Shown in pieces: positions 1 to 7,959 of a stretch of DNA of 64,000 nucleotides; within the stretch, counting starts at the first letter, position 1, and each line of letters starts with the position of its first letter. The stretch lies in assembly GCA_963752755.1 (NCBI GenBank), contig CAVVZJ010000004.1, positions 1 to 64,000 on the forward strand, given 5' to 3'. The translations under genes were made by a program, and so were the position numbers. The notes below the pieces were generated by a model. The model was given only the letters and a program-made list of their open reading frames with translations, was not told the DNA's origin and ran no database searches. Origin of the DNA: CAVVZJ01 sp963752755. GTDB lineage: Bacteria; Planctomycetota; Planctomycetia; Isosphaerales; Isosphaeraceae.

Positions 1-74
1 GTCCTTCCGGCAAGGCTGCATGAATCCGTTTGGCTGATCCGCTACGCTGGCGGTCCTCGTACTGGAGGACCGCG

Positions 75-467
75 ATGGGCACGAAGAAGCGTGAGCAGCT
101 ACCGCCCGATCTGGTGCGTGGGCGGAGTCGGTTTCAGGCGTGGCGGACGCAGCGGAAGCCGGGCGCCCGGATCCCGCTGCCGCTTTGGGCGATGGCCGTC
201 CGGCTGGCCAAGACCCATGGGATCAGTGGCACGTCCGCGGCGCTCGGCCTCGACTACTACAGCTTGAAGAAGCGGGCTGAGGCAGCCGCCGCCCCAACGC
301 AGTCGAGCGGCACTGCCTTCGTCGAACTGCCCCCGCCGGTCCTGGTCGGCAAGCAGTGTCACTTCGAGCTGGACAACGGGGCCGGCGCCACCATGCGCGT
401 GCAACTGGTCGGCTACGACGCGGCCGAGGTCGAGGCGCTGTTGCGCAGCTTCTGGAACGCTCCGTGA
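75..467 (+). CDS. tnpA: IS66 accessory protein TnpA
   Basis: A 130-residue protein beginning MGTKKREQLPPDL, matching in size and position the first accessory ORF of IS66 elements, a helix-turn-helix-like protein needed for transposition. I chose the ATG at 75 because GGAGG lies just upstream; an in-frame start at 30 is possible but falls within the terminal region. The TGA stop at 465-467 overlaps the ATG of tnpB (TGATG), the translational coupling usual in this family. The same N-terminus, MGTKQCGQLPPDL, is encoded by the inverted remnant near 3.69 kb. Confidence 0.85.
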   Translation: MGTKKREQLPPDLVRGRSRFQAWRTQRKPGARIPLPLWAMAVRLAKTHGISGTSAALGLDYYSLKKRAEAAAAPTQSSGTAFVELPPPVLVGKQCHFELDNGAGATMRVQLVGYDAAEVEALLRSFWNAP

Positions 468-834
468 TGCTCCAGATCACGCCCCAGATGAAGATCCTGG
501 TCGCGGTCGAGCCGGCCGATTTTCGGCGGGGGATCGACGGCCTGGCGCGGCTCTGCCAGGAGACCCTCGAGCACGACCCGTTCGTCGGCGCGGTCTTCGT
601 CTTCCGCAATCGCAAGGCGACGGCGCTGAAGCTGCTCATGTACGATGGCCAGGGGTTCTGGCTTTGCCACAAGCGGCTCTCCCAGGGCCGCTTCCCGTGG
701 TGGCCCTCGGCCGCCGATGCGGAAGGGGGGCGCAGCGCCTGGCCGCGCATCAGCTGGCGGTCTTGCTTTCGGCCGGCAACCCGACGCGAACCGGCGCGGC
801 GGCCGACTGGCGGCCGGTCGGTCCGCTGGCGTGA
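467..834 (+). pseudogene. tnpB: IS66 Orf2 TnpB, frameshifted
   Basis: The first 86 or so residues (MLQITPQMKILVAVEP, RRGIDGLARLC, FVFRNRKATALKLLMYDG, FWLCHKRLSQGRFPWWP) are typical IS66 TnpB. After a run of six G at about 725-730 the frame is lost. One added base restores the family's end (QRLAAHQLAVLLSAGNP through DWRPVGPLA and a TGA at 832-834), giving about 122 residues as expected. As given, translation runs on to 928 with an unrelated tail. The indel sits in a homopolymer, so it may be a sequencing error. TnpB is an accessory protein of unknown biochemical role. Confidence 0.85.
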
Positions 835-955
835 CCCGGTCGTGATGCTCTCTTGCGGAATGGCGGCGGCCTTGCTCCACTGGAGCCCGGATGCGAGGCC
901 ACGCCGGTCGCGGGGAATCGGCCGGTGATGCCGGTCCTTTCTGCCGGTAGCCGGG

Positions 956-2605
956 ATGCGAAACGCACCGGAGTTCGTCGAAGTGGACAGCACGCGCCTG
1001 GAGGAGGTGCTGCGCCGCGTCGAGCAGTCGCTCGACGAGAAGGACGCCGCGCTGGTCCGAGCGGTCTTCGAGTCGTACGCCTATGTGTCCGATCTGGTGG
1101 AAGACAAGAATACGTCGATCCGCCGGCTCCGCCAGCTGTTCTTCGGGTTGCGCACGGAGAAGACCGAAGCCGTGGTGGGGCAGAAGGCCAGGAAGCCCGC
1201 TGGCGCTTCGCCGGCGGACGCCGTGGCGGAGACCGCCTTGGCTGGCGACGACGGGAACGCTGGCGAAGTGGACGCGGCGGCCTCCAAGGGTCACGGGCGC
1301 AACGGCGCCGAGGCTTACCGGGGTGCCAACCGGATCGACGTTCGGCACCCGTCACTCCGCGCGGGCGACGCGTGTCCAGCCTGCGGTCAGGGCACCGTCT
1401 ACGAGAAGGCTCCGGGCGTGCTGGTGCGGATCACCGGGCAGCCCCCCCTGGCCGCGAAGGTCTACCAGTTGCAAAAGCTGCGCTGCCATCTGTGCGGCCA
1501 GATCTTCACCGCGGCGGCGCCCGAGGAGGCCGGCGATCAGAAGTACGAGGCCACGGCCGGGAGCATGATCGGACTGCTGAAATACGGCAGCGGACTCCCG
1601 TTCAACCGCCTCGATGGCCTGCAGGGGGATCTGGGCGTCCCGCTGCCGGCCTCGACCCAGTGGGACATCGTCCAGGCGATGGCGGTGAGCCTGGCTCCGG
1701 CGTTTGCGGAGTTGATCCGGCAGGCGGCGCAGGGGGAGGTTCTGTACAACGACGACACCACGGTCAAGATCCTGGAGCTGATGGGAGAACGCGCCCGGCA
1801 AGAGGCCCTGGCCGGCGCCGCGGGAGACGCCAGCGGCTCCGAGGAGCGCACCGGCCTGTACACCTCGGGCGTGGTTGCGCTGAGCGACGGCCGGAAGGTG
1901 GCGCTGTTCTTCAGCGGCCGCCGGCACGCGGGCGAGAATCTGGCCCTGGTCCTCAAGCATCGCGCCGCGCAGTTGCCGCCGCCGATCCAGATGTGCGATG
2001 CCCTTTCGCGCAACCTGCCGGGCGAGCTGCAGACGATCCTGGCGAACTGCCTGGCCCATGCCCGGCGGCGGTTCGTCGATGTCTACGATCGCTTTCCCGA
2101 GCCGTGCGGCCACCTCCTCGAAACGCTGGCGGTGGTCTATCGCAACGACGCCGCGGCGCGGCAGCGTGGACTCTCGCCCGAGGCCCGTCTGCAGTTTCAT
2201 CAGGAAGCGAGCGGGCCGACAATGGAGGCGCTGCACGATTGGCTGACGGAGCAACTGGAGGAGAAGCGGGTCGAGCCCAATTCGGCCCTCGGCGACGCGA
2301 TCGGCTACATGCTCAAACACTGGGAGGAGCTGACGCTGTTCCTGCGTCAGGCCGGTGCTCCGCTGGACAACAACGTGTGCGAGCGGGCCCTGAAGAAGGC
2401 GATTTTGCACCGCAAGAACGCGCTGTTCTACAGGACCCAGAACGGTGCGCGTGTCGGCGACCTGTACATGAGCCTGATCTACACCTGCCAGCTGAACCAG
2501 GCCAACCCGTTCGACTACCTGACCGAGTTGCAGCGGCACGCCGACGCGGTGGCAAACGATCCTCAGTTCTGGATGCCGTGGAACTACCGCGACGTGCCGG
2601 GCTGA
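956..2605 (+). CDS. tnpC: IS66 transposase TnpC
   Basis: A 549-residue IS66-type DDE transposase. An N-terminal leucine-rich helical region (residues about 10-70, LFFGLRTEKTEAVVG) is followed by a zinc-finger region (CPACGQG and LRCHLCGQIF), the catalytic core (YNDDTTVKIL, then MCDALSRNLP and CLAHARRRF) and the C-terminal conserved block DNNVCERALKKAILHRKNALFYRTQNGA written here as its two halves DNNVCERALKKAI and LFYRTQNGA. Length is usual for the family. It starts about 120 bp after the restored tnpB stop. The frame is intact, so this copy could still provide transposase, subject to the tnpB defect. Confidence 0.93.
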   Translation: MRNAPEFVEVDSTRLEEVLRRVEQSLDEKDAALVRAVFESYAYVSDLVEDKNTSIRRLRQLFFGLRTEKTEAVVGQKARKPAGASPADAVAETALAGDDGNAGEVDAAASKGHGRNGAEAYRGANRIDVRHPSLRAGDACPACGQGTVYEKAPGVLVRITGQPPLAAKVYQLQKLRCHLCGQIFTAAAPEEAGDQKYEATAGSMIGLLKYGSGLPFNRLDGLQGDLGVPLPASTQWDIVQAMAVSLAPAFAELIRQAAQGEVLYNDDTTVKILELMGERARQEALAGAAGDASGSEERTGLYTSGVVALSDGRKVALFFSGRRHAGENLALVLKHRAAQLPPPIQMCDALSRNLPGELQTILANCLAHARRRFVDVYDRFPEPCGHLLETLAVVYRNDAAARQRGLSPEARLQFHQEASGPTMEALHDWLTEQLEEKRVEPNSALGDAIGYMLKHWEELTLFLRQAGAPLDNNVCERALKKAILHRKNALFYRTQNGARVGDLYMSLIYTCQLNQANPFDYLTELQRHADAVANDPQFWMPWNYRDVPG

Positions 2606-2679
2606 TCGTTGATGAATCGGGCTGTGCCGGACGAGTCGAGCCGCCATTGCCGAACGTAACGACACGCGGAATCGAGGCC

Positions 2680-3276
2680 ATGCCGAAGCGCCCCTCCAAG
2701 CCCAGGAAAGCGGTCCCATCCCGGAAGCCACTCGGCCCTATGGCCACGCTACGCCAGGCGCTGGCCAGGCGAACCAAAGCGGAGCTGGTGGAAGTCCTGG
2801 TGGAACTGGCCCAGGCGGACCGGGGGATCCTCCGGCAGCTCACCGCTCGGTTTGAGGTGGCGACGACAGCCGACGAGTTGGTCACCGCGACGCGGCTGGC
2901 CATCGCCGACGCGACTGACTTCGATGAGCGCCAGATCAACCGCAACTTCGACTACGACGACGATGCCTACGGCGAGGTGAAGAGGAACCTGGGCCGCCTG
3001 ATCGATTCGGGCCAACTGCGGCTGGCCATGGAGCTCTCGTTGGAGTTGATGAAGGAAGGAAGCTATCAGGTCGAGATGAGCGACGAAGGCCTGATGACCG
3101 GGGACATTGAAGACTGCTTGAACGTGGTCCTCAAGGCTCTCGAAAAGAGCGACCTGCCTGCGGCCGAGGTGATCGCTTGGTGCTCGGCGATGCTCGAGAA
3201 GGACCGCGTAGGCTTCATCGCCTGTGAGGCCCTTGAATCGTTGCGAAAGCGCTTCCAGGAGACCGGAGCACGATAG
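2680..3276 (+). CDS. Conserved hypothetical protein carried as IS66 passenger
   Basis: A 198-residue protein starting MPKRPSKPRKAVPS, with a lysine/arginine/proline-rich N-terminus followed by helical sequence (KAELVEVLVELAQADRGIL, LAIADATDFDERQINRN, LRLAMELSLELMKEG, SDLPAAEVIAWCSAMLEKD). It resembles uncharacterised helical-repeat proteins I have seen beside SWIM zinc-finger proteins and in planctomycete genomes, but I cannot name a function. It is the same strand as tnpC, begins 74 bp after its stop and ends about 140 bp before the right terminal repeat, so it appears to travel with the element. No catalytic motif is visible. Confidence 0.75.
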   Translation: MPKRPSKPRKAVPSRKPLGPMATLRQALARRTKAELVEVLVELAQADRGILRQLTARFEVATTADELVTATRLAIADATDFDERQINRNFDYDDDAYGEVKRNLGRLIDSGQLRLAMELSLELMKEGSYQVEMSDEGLMTGDIEDCLNVVLKALEKSDLPAAEVIAWCSAMLEKDRVGFIACEALESLRKRFQETGAR

Positions 3277-3429
3277 CCGGCCGGCCGGTCAACGCCCGCC
3301 AACGGGGAGCGCTGCCTCCCGCTCTCGCCCAGAATTCACCGAAGGCCGCCGAGAATCCTGCCACGCCAGCATCCGATCTCCCAGGCCGTCAGCCGCGGGA
3401 ATCACTTTTTACACGCCTGCCGGAAGGAC

Positions 3430-3644
3430 ACGGTGCGTCGGCCTACCATACCGAAGCAGCCAAGGTCAATGCAAACTATGTATGCTAGCAGCGAAACGAA
3501 ATCGGTCAGACCCCATCTCGTGGCGGTCTCGGAAATGTCCGATTAAATATACATATTAATTTAAAATCTTTTATAGCTCGGGTTGATCCGACGGCAATGG
3601 TCAGAATGCGGAGGCAGAATGGGGGAGGGCCATGGCGACAGGCG
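3430..3644. other. Spacer between two IS66 ends
   Basis: No gene is supported here. The stretch separates the right end of the complete element from an inverted remnant of a related element. It includes an AT-rich patch at about 3541-3572 (ATATACATATTAATTTAAAA) that stands out strongly from the surrounding GC-rich DNA and is either target-site DNA or transferred sequence. Confidence 0.6.
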
Positions 3645-3764
3645 CTGACCAGATCGGGCGGCAGTTGCCCACACTGCTTCGTGCCCATTGCGATCCTCCG
3701 GAATGAGGACCGCCACCGTAGCGGATCAGCCGGATGAATTCAGGCAGCCTTGCCGAAAGGGCAC
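3645..3764 (-). mobile_element. Inverted remnant of an IS66 left end
   Basis: Read on the minus strand from 3764, the sequence follows the first 120 bases of the window closely (CGGCAAGGCTGC, GGCTGATCCGCTACG, TGGCGGTCCTC, ATGGGCACGAAG) including the start of tnpA, encoding MGTKQCGQLPPDLV, and then diverges. It differs at enough positions to be a separate, related element rather than a recent duplicate. Only the terminal repeat and about 14 codons of tnpA remain. It faces the complete element in opposite orientation. Confidence 0.85.
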
Positions 3765-3806
3765 GACCTGGTAAACGACGACCCTGCTTTACCTTCCAGT
3801 ACGGGG

Positions 3807-4582
3807 CTAGGGTATATTCAATGATGAACGAATGATATTCGCCCGGTCCATCAGTCGCCTTGCCTCCGCATGCGACCCAACCATTGTGCAGTACTTGGAA
3901 TAATCTACTAATGTCTCGGCCATCATAAGGTCATTCGCCCCTATTGCACTTTCAAGGCGTTCGTTTGCTTCTTGAAAGAGAGTGCCCGCCTCTGTCAGCC
4001 GGCCTTTGAGACAAGCAACACCTCCACGGTTGTGAAGACAAAGGGCATAGAGAACGTGCTGCTTTCCTAAAGTCGGCTCAATGATCTGTTGCGCACGCAG
4101 CAGCATTCCTTCAGCTTCATCAGGCTTCTTGTTAACAAGGAAAACACCTGCTACATTCACTAAGACTTCCGCAAGCCGGGGATCCTGTTCTCCAAATGCC
4201 TTTTCAAAGAGAAAGGATGCTCGGACACCGAGTTGCTGGGCCTCAGAATACATATTCCTTTTGCAAAAATAAGTAAACAACTGCTGAATCAGGAGAACCC
4301 CATGAGGGGGAAGCACTTCCAATTCGCACAACCACCCAAAGCAAGGCATAGCATGGGGTAACAGAAGATCGTAGGTCTGCCAGTTATTCTGCTTCTCGTC
4401 GGGGAGAACACAGTCGAGCACTCTCGCCGCCAGTGCAACCCAATGCCGCTTTTCATCCCGACTCATGTCAGACTGCAAGTTCTTCTGAATTGCTAGCGGC
4501 AGATAGAAGACGGATCTGTCGGGGTCAGCGAGGAGATACTGCGCGGCACAAGAGTGTCAACAGCCGCTTCGAAATGTTCCAT
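3807..4582 (-). pseudogene. TPR protein resembling the C-terminus of STAND/NB-ARC proteins, frameshifted
   Basis: The continuous frame from 4556 to 3807 encodes LLADPDRSVFYLPLAIQ, then RHWVALAARVLDCVLPD, NWQTYDLLLPHA, and three or four TPR-like helical pairs (AFGEQDPRLAEVLVNVA, LGKQHVLYALCLHNRGG). The pattern of a tryptophan helix followed by LLPHA and then TPRs is that seen behind the NB-ARC domain of bacterial STAND proteins (my recognition, not a search). Upstream, an ATG at 4582 encodes MEHFEAAVDTLVPR in another frame, and one lost base near 4541-4545 would join them into about 258 residues. That ATG lies only 10 bp after the ancestral stop of the membrane gene, so it may be the fourth gene of the module or the tail of a lost NTPase. 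Confidence 0.6.
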
Positions 4583-4632
4583 CCCATCCTTTTAACGGTG
4601 TATCTTCCAATAGCTCGACCTCCGGCTGCTAA

Positions 4633-5541
4633 GAGCGTTCGGAAAAAATGAACTGATTGGCGTGCCGACTGCCTCTCTGTGACTTGGAGCGTGACCTCGG
4701 AACCGGAGGAGGAACTGCCATGAAACCGCTCGTCACTGACGCGCTCTGGGAGCGTCTCCAACCCTTGCTTCCGCCACCGCCCCCGCGTCGCTTCCGCTTC
4801 CCCGGTCGCAAACCCCTGGACTACCGCAAGATCCTCACCGGCATCCTGTTCGTGCTCAAGACCGGGATCGCCTGGGACGATCTGCCCGCCGAGTTGGGCT
4901 GTGGTTGCGGCAAGACCTGCCGTCACTACCTGCGGCTCTGGCATCAGGCCGGTGTCTGGCTCCAGCTGCATACCGTGTTGCTGGCCGAACTCAACGGCGC
5001 CGATCAGATCGACTGGGAGCGGGCGCTGATCGACGCCTCCTTCGTCAAGGCTCCCGAAGGGGGCGAGGACACCGGCCCGAACCCCACGGATCGCGGCAAA
5101 TCGGGCAGCAAGCACCATGTGATGACGGACGCCCAAGGTGCCCCCTTGGCCGCGACGGTGACGGCGGCCAACGTCAATGAGGTCACGCAGGTCTTCGAGG
5201 TCCTGGCCGCCATGCCGCCGGTGGGCGGCAAGCCGGGGCCGAAGCGGCGCAAGCCCCGGCGACTGCAAGGGGACCGGGGCTATGACTCCGAACCGGTGCG
5301 GCGGGTGTTGCGCGGCCTGGGGATCACCCCGGTCCTGGCTGCGCGGAATACCGAGCACGGCAGCGGCCTGGGAGTGTTCCGCTGGTTTGTGGAGCGGACG
5401 ATCTCCTGGCTGCATGCCTTCGGCCGACTGCGTCGCCGCTTGGACCGGCTCACAGAGATTCAAGAGGCGTTCCTCCAACTGGCTTGCGCCTTGATTTGTT
5501 TAAGACTTCTGGGTGCGTAACCTCATTTTTTCCGAACGCTC
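4633..5541 (+). mobile_element. IS5-family insertion sequence with TAA target duplication
   Basis: A 909-bp element bounded by perfect 19-bp inverted repeats, GAGCGTTCGGAAAAAATGA at 4633-4651 and its complement at 5523-5541. Both ends are flanked by TAA (4630-4632 and 5542-5544), a 3-bp TNA duplication characteristic of IS1031-like members of the IS5 family. It contains one transposase gene. It interrupts the 3' end of the minus-strand membrane protein gene. Perfect repeats, clean duplication and an intact transposase suggest a recent insertion. Confidence 0.93.
4720..5520 (+). CDS. IS5-family DDE transposase
   Basis: A 266-residue transposase. An N-terminal domain of the DUF4096 type (LQPLLPPPPPRRFRFPGRK region, then LFVLKTGIAWDDLPAELG) precedes the catalytic core with likely D105 (LIDASFVKAP), D185 (GDRGYDSE) and E225 (RWFVERTISWLHAFGRL). 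I chose ATG 4720 because AACCGGAGGAGG lies immediately upstream. Length and order fit single-ORF members of the IS427/IS1031-like groups. The frame is intact and ends just inside the right inverted repeat, so the element is probably competent. Confidence 0.93.
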   Translation: MKPLVTDALWERLQPLLPPPPPRRFRFPGRKPLDYRKILTGILFVLKTGIAWDDLPAELGCGCGKTCRHYLRLWHQAGVWLQLHTVLLAELNGADQIDWERALIDASFVKAPEGGEDTGPNPTDRGKSGSKHHVMTDAQGAPLAATVTAANVNEVTQVFEVLAAMPPVGGKPGPKRRKPRRLQGDRGYDSEPVRRVLRGLGITPVLAARNTEHGSGLGVFRWFVERTISWLHAFGRLRRRLDRLTEIQEAFLQLACALICLRLLGA

Positions 5542-6787
5542 TAAGGAGTAAGAGTGCGAAAACTCCCAGCACCAGCACGGTTGGGAGACCCTCCACCACC
5601 TTTCTCATGGGGGTGGCCTCGGGGATGAGTGGCACGAGTCTCGACCATGCTAACACTGCGAGAGTAATAACTACGCTCGCAACTAGGAGGCCTCTGATAC
5701 TACTCGGGGAGAATAGTCGCTCCTTTCGAAGTTTGTCATACATAGACATGCTTAATTGATAGTAACTCTCAGCAAGCAGTGTCTTCGGTATTCTGTCGGC
5801 TCCCAAAAAACTACAAAGTCGCAGCAGGTCCGGTGCCCGGGGGGACGAGTTTTCTGCACTTTTTAGGCCGTGGGGCAACGAGGAGACCAGGGAAGCTTCG
5901 GTGGCTGCGTCAATAGGAGTAATCGACACAGGGCTAGGGCTAACGTGGCCGGGAAGAGGAGGACGAGGCAGTGACAACTGCGGACTTGACGGTGATTCTA
6001 CGGCCTGCTGGATGTGGAGTTCGTAAGCCTCAAGTAGGCCTGCGGTGAAATTCTGGACGCTAGCGTCCCCGGGGTCTTCAGCCGCACGCGCGCGAATGTC
6101 ATTCAGATTACGTCCGACAAAGTGGCAGTTTTCAGTGCCGTGGGTGTGTTCGTGGTGCTGGAAAATATAGATCTTATCCGACGGGATGCGCCGACGAACC
6201 ACCGTGCTGTTTTCCTGGCACTGATAATCAGCGAAAATGCCGAAGACAATCGTAGTCATGAGCGTGTCGTACAGCGACGTCTCGACGACTAGATCGACGT
6301 GCTGCATCTCGCAAGGCTCTAGGTCGAAACTCATGCCAGAACCAACAATAGAGTTGTCCTGAAAAACTTCGATTCGATCGGCGTGAATTACCATCGCCAG
6401 AGGCAGTATCTTATCCGACACATGGTATACGTTCGAATGAAAATCATATACAGATATCTTATTTTCAGAGAGATTATGGAGAGTGAAGTAGATGTGAAGC
6501 TCCCACTTCGCCCGGCCCCAGACCGCGGCAGAGGGAGCGATCTGACGCGGGTCCCCCATCGACAGGATGGGGTAACGAATGTTGGGTGTCGGCTTCTCTC
6601 GTAGCGGAATTGCCTTCACCCCTTTAGTAAGAAAGGCGAGTCGACCCTCCGGCCCAACGGTCCCCAATACGGACGGCACTAACTTACGAACTTCCCGGTC
6701 CCCGAACACTGACTTTCTGATATTGTCCGCAGGCACGTCGATAGGCGGGTTTTCAAGAGGCAGCTTGCTTCGTATCGAAAGTCCCAT
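5450..6787 (-). CDS. Membrane-anchored module protein, 3' end replaced by IS5
   Basis: The product has a soluble N-terminal region of about 350 residues with beta-rich stretches (WELHIYFTLHNLSENK, YDFHSNVYHVSD) and a proline/serine linker, then two hydrophobic segments near its end (LLVASVVITLAVLAW and GLPTVLVLGVFALLLL), so it is probably tail-anchored in the membrane. I do not recognise the soluble domain. ATG 6787 is preferred over the TTG at 6826 because TTGAGGAC precedes it. The last host codon lies at 5545; codons beyond it belong to the IS5 element. Removing the element and one TAA gives a native tail of SSRRSSYWKIHR and a stop at 4592-4594. It follows the protease gene on the same strand. 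Confidence 0.7.
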   Translation of the reverse strand: MGLSIRSKLPLENPPIDVPADNIRKSVFGDREVRKLVPSVLGTVGPEGRLAFLTKGVKAIPLREKPTPNIRYPILSMGDPRQIAPSAAVWGRAKWELHIYFTLHNLSENKISVYDFHSNVYHVSDKILPLAMVIHADRIEVFQDNSIVGSGMSFDLEPCEMQHVDLVVETSLYDTLMTTIVFGIFADYQCQENSTVVRRRIPSDKIYIFQHHEHTHGTENCHFVGRNLNDIRARAAEDPGDASVQNFTAGLLEAYELHIQQAVESPSSPQLSLPRPPLPGHVSPSPVSITPIDAATEASLVSSLPHGLKSAENSSPRAPDLLRLCSFLGADRIPKTLLAESYYQLSMSMYDKLRKERLFSPSSIRGLLVASVVITLAVLAWSRLVPLIPEATPMRKVVEGLPTVLVLGVFALLLLRAFGKNEVTHPEVLNKSRRKPVGGTPLESL

Positions 6788-6865
6788 CGGTCCGTCCTCA
6801 AAAAACCGTACCCCCCCTCCCCGCAAGGTCTGTCATCGCGAGTGAGGTGGTTCAGGTGAAATTGA

Positions 6866-7618
6866 TCATGACAACGGAGGGAGCCGTGGTAAGTCCCGGA
6901 GCAAATCTAACCGCCTGCCACTGGAGCCGACCTCTACAGTGACTCCTTCAGGCATGCAGCACCCGCCATGCTTCCTCTGAGCTTCATCAAGTAAGCCTAC
7001 CCAGATGCGAGTTTGACTGTGGAATTCTTGCTGCTGTTCGATCAAAAAGCCGAATTGCCGGAAGATTGTCGAAGCCGGGATGGCCCTTCCGCCCAAATCG
7101 GATGATCGATCACGAGTGAGCCGCACGACACCGCACACCCCACCCGTTCGCCTGTTCAGAAACGGCGCGCCACTCAATCCGGGTTGGACCTGACCTTGCT
7201 TAAACTTCAGGTGAGGCTGATGGTGGGACGTTCCCCGCTCCCTTAACCAATCCTCGCTCGTGGCGGTCACTGGGTCTCCTTCATCATGACCTTCGGGGTA
7301 GCCGAATCCCAGCAACTCGTCGCCTAGAGTGTATGCCTCCTGCAGGAATACGCAGGGGTGACCGGGGAGTTCGACCCGTAGCAGTGCCAAGTCTTGGGAC
7401 CCTGGCTGGTAACGATTAGCCTCGATGCGCCCCGTGACTGTTTCGGTTCCCCAGTGAACCATAATCGGCCCGTTTGGCCAGGCGGGCTCCACTACATGTG
7501 CGCAGGTCAGTACCAAGCCGGGTGCGACAAAGAATCCCGTACCCCGTTCCTTTCCCGGCCCAGCCGCCAGACGGACGGTGCAATGGGCTAGCAAGTCGTA
7601 AAGGCTCGATTGGTCCAT
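6866..7618 (-). CDS. Trypsin-like serine protease of the module
   Basis: A 250-residue chymotrypsin-fold protease with a complete triad: H41 in LTCAHVV, D76 in QDLALLRV and S149 in QPGLSGAPF. There is no signal peptide, so it should act in the cytoplasm. The region after the domain (TRIWVGLLDEAQRK) looks like the linker that joins such proteases to NB-ARC or TPR parts in larger conflict proteins, but here it ends soon after. It begins 35 bp after the Trypco1-like gene and is followed by the membrane gene. In related systems described by comparative genomics, such proteases are predicted effectors released when an NTPase senses invasion; that role here is inferred. Confidence 0.85.
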   Translation of the reverse strand: MDQSSLYDLLAHCTVRLAAGPGKERGTGFFVAPGLVLTCAHVVEPAWPNGPIMVHWGTETVTGRIEANRYQPGSQDLALLRVELPGHPCVFLQEAYTLGDELLGFGYPEGHDEGDPVTATSEDWLRERGTSHHQPHLKFKQGQVQPGLSGAPFLNRRTGGVCGVVRLTRDRSSDLGGRAIPASTIFRQFGFLIEQQQEFHSQTRIWVGLLDEAQRKHGGCCMPEGVTVEVGSSGRRLDLLRDLPRLPPLS

Positions 7619-7653
7619 CGGAATGGCTTAGAGTTTAATGCGGTTGTCTACTG

Positions 7654-7959
7654 TCAGTCGCCGCCCCACTCCAGCGTCAGCTTCAGATTGGCCGTGCCAG
7701 TGCCCTTAACCAATAGAGCCGTCAGTTTGCCCGACTCAAGCCCTACCTCCAGCCCCAGCTCGACACTAGCCTTGCGAGGTTTGGCCTTCCGAATACTGTC
7801 GGCGACTCCTTGCGCGAGCCCCTCGACTGCCTCAAATATTTCCCCGAAGGGTAGGGCTTTTAGGGAAACCTGCTCCTCACCCCCGAGGGGAGTAACCTCA
7901 ACGTGGATCTCCTTGTTGTTAGGCAGGGAAACCAGGACGATCTCAGTGCGTGATGGCAT
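7654..7959 (-). CDS. Trypsin-co-occurring domain protein (Trypco1, CU044_2847-like)
   Basis: A 101-residue protein matching my memory of the trypsin-co-occurring domain 1 family: an N-terminal strand pair (TEIVLVSLPNNKEIHVEV), a central amphipathic helix (IFEAVEGLAQGVADSIRK) and C-terminal strands (ASVELGLEVGLESGKL, GTANLKLTLEW). The family is known for sitting beside trypsin-like proteases in predicted NTP-dependent conflict systems, and exactly that neighbour lies 35 bp downstream. It is the first gene of the minus-strand module. Its biochemical role is not established. Confidence 0.85.
   Translation of the reverse strand: MPSRTEIVLVSLPNNKEIHVEVTPLGGEEQVSLKALPFGEIFEAVEGLAQGVADSIRKAKPRKASVELGLEVGLESGKLTALLVKGTGTANLKLTLEWGGD

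Larger units (their letters stand above)
1..3429 (+). mobile_element. IS66-family insertion sequence with passenger gene
   Basis: The element carries the tnpA-tnpB-tnpC order of IS66 on the plus strand plus an additional gene behind tnpC. The first twelve bases of the window, GTCCTTCCGGCA, recur in inverted form at about 3418-3429 (TGCCGGAAGGAC), which I take as the two terminal inverted repeats. The left end may start slightly upstream of the window, so the target duplication cannot be checked. If these ends are right, the element is about 3.4 kb, larger than a bare IS66, because the passenger gene lies inside the repeats. tnpB is frameshifted as given. Confidence 0.85.

Noticed and set aside
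1352..2731. Long minus-strand open frame opposite tnpC
   Set aside because: It mirrors the IS66 transposase; the product has no recognisable domain, and long antisense frames are common in GC-rich DNA.
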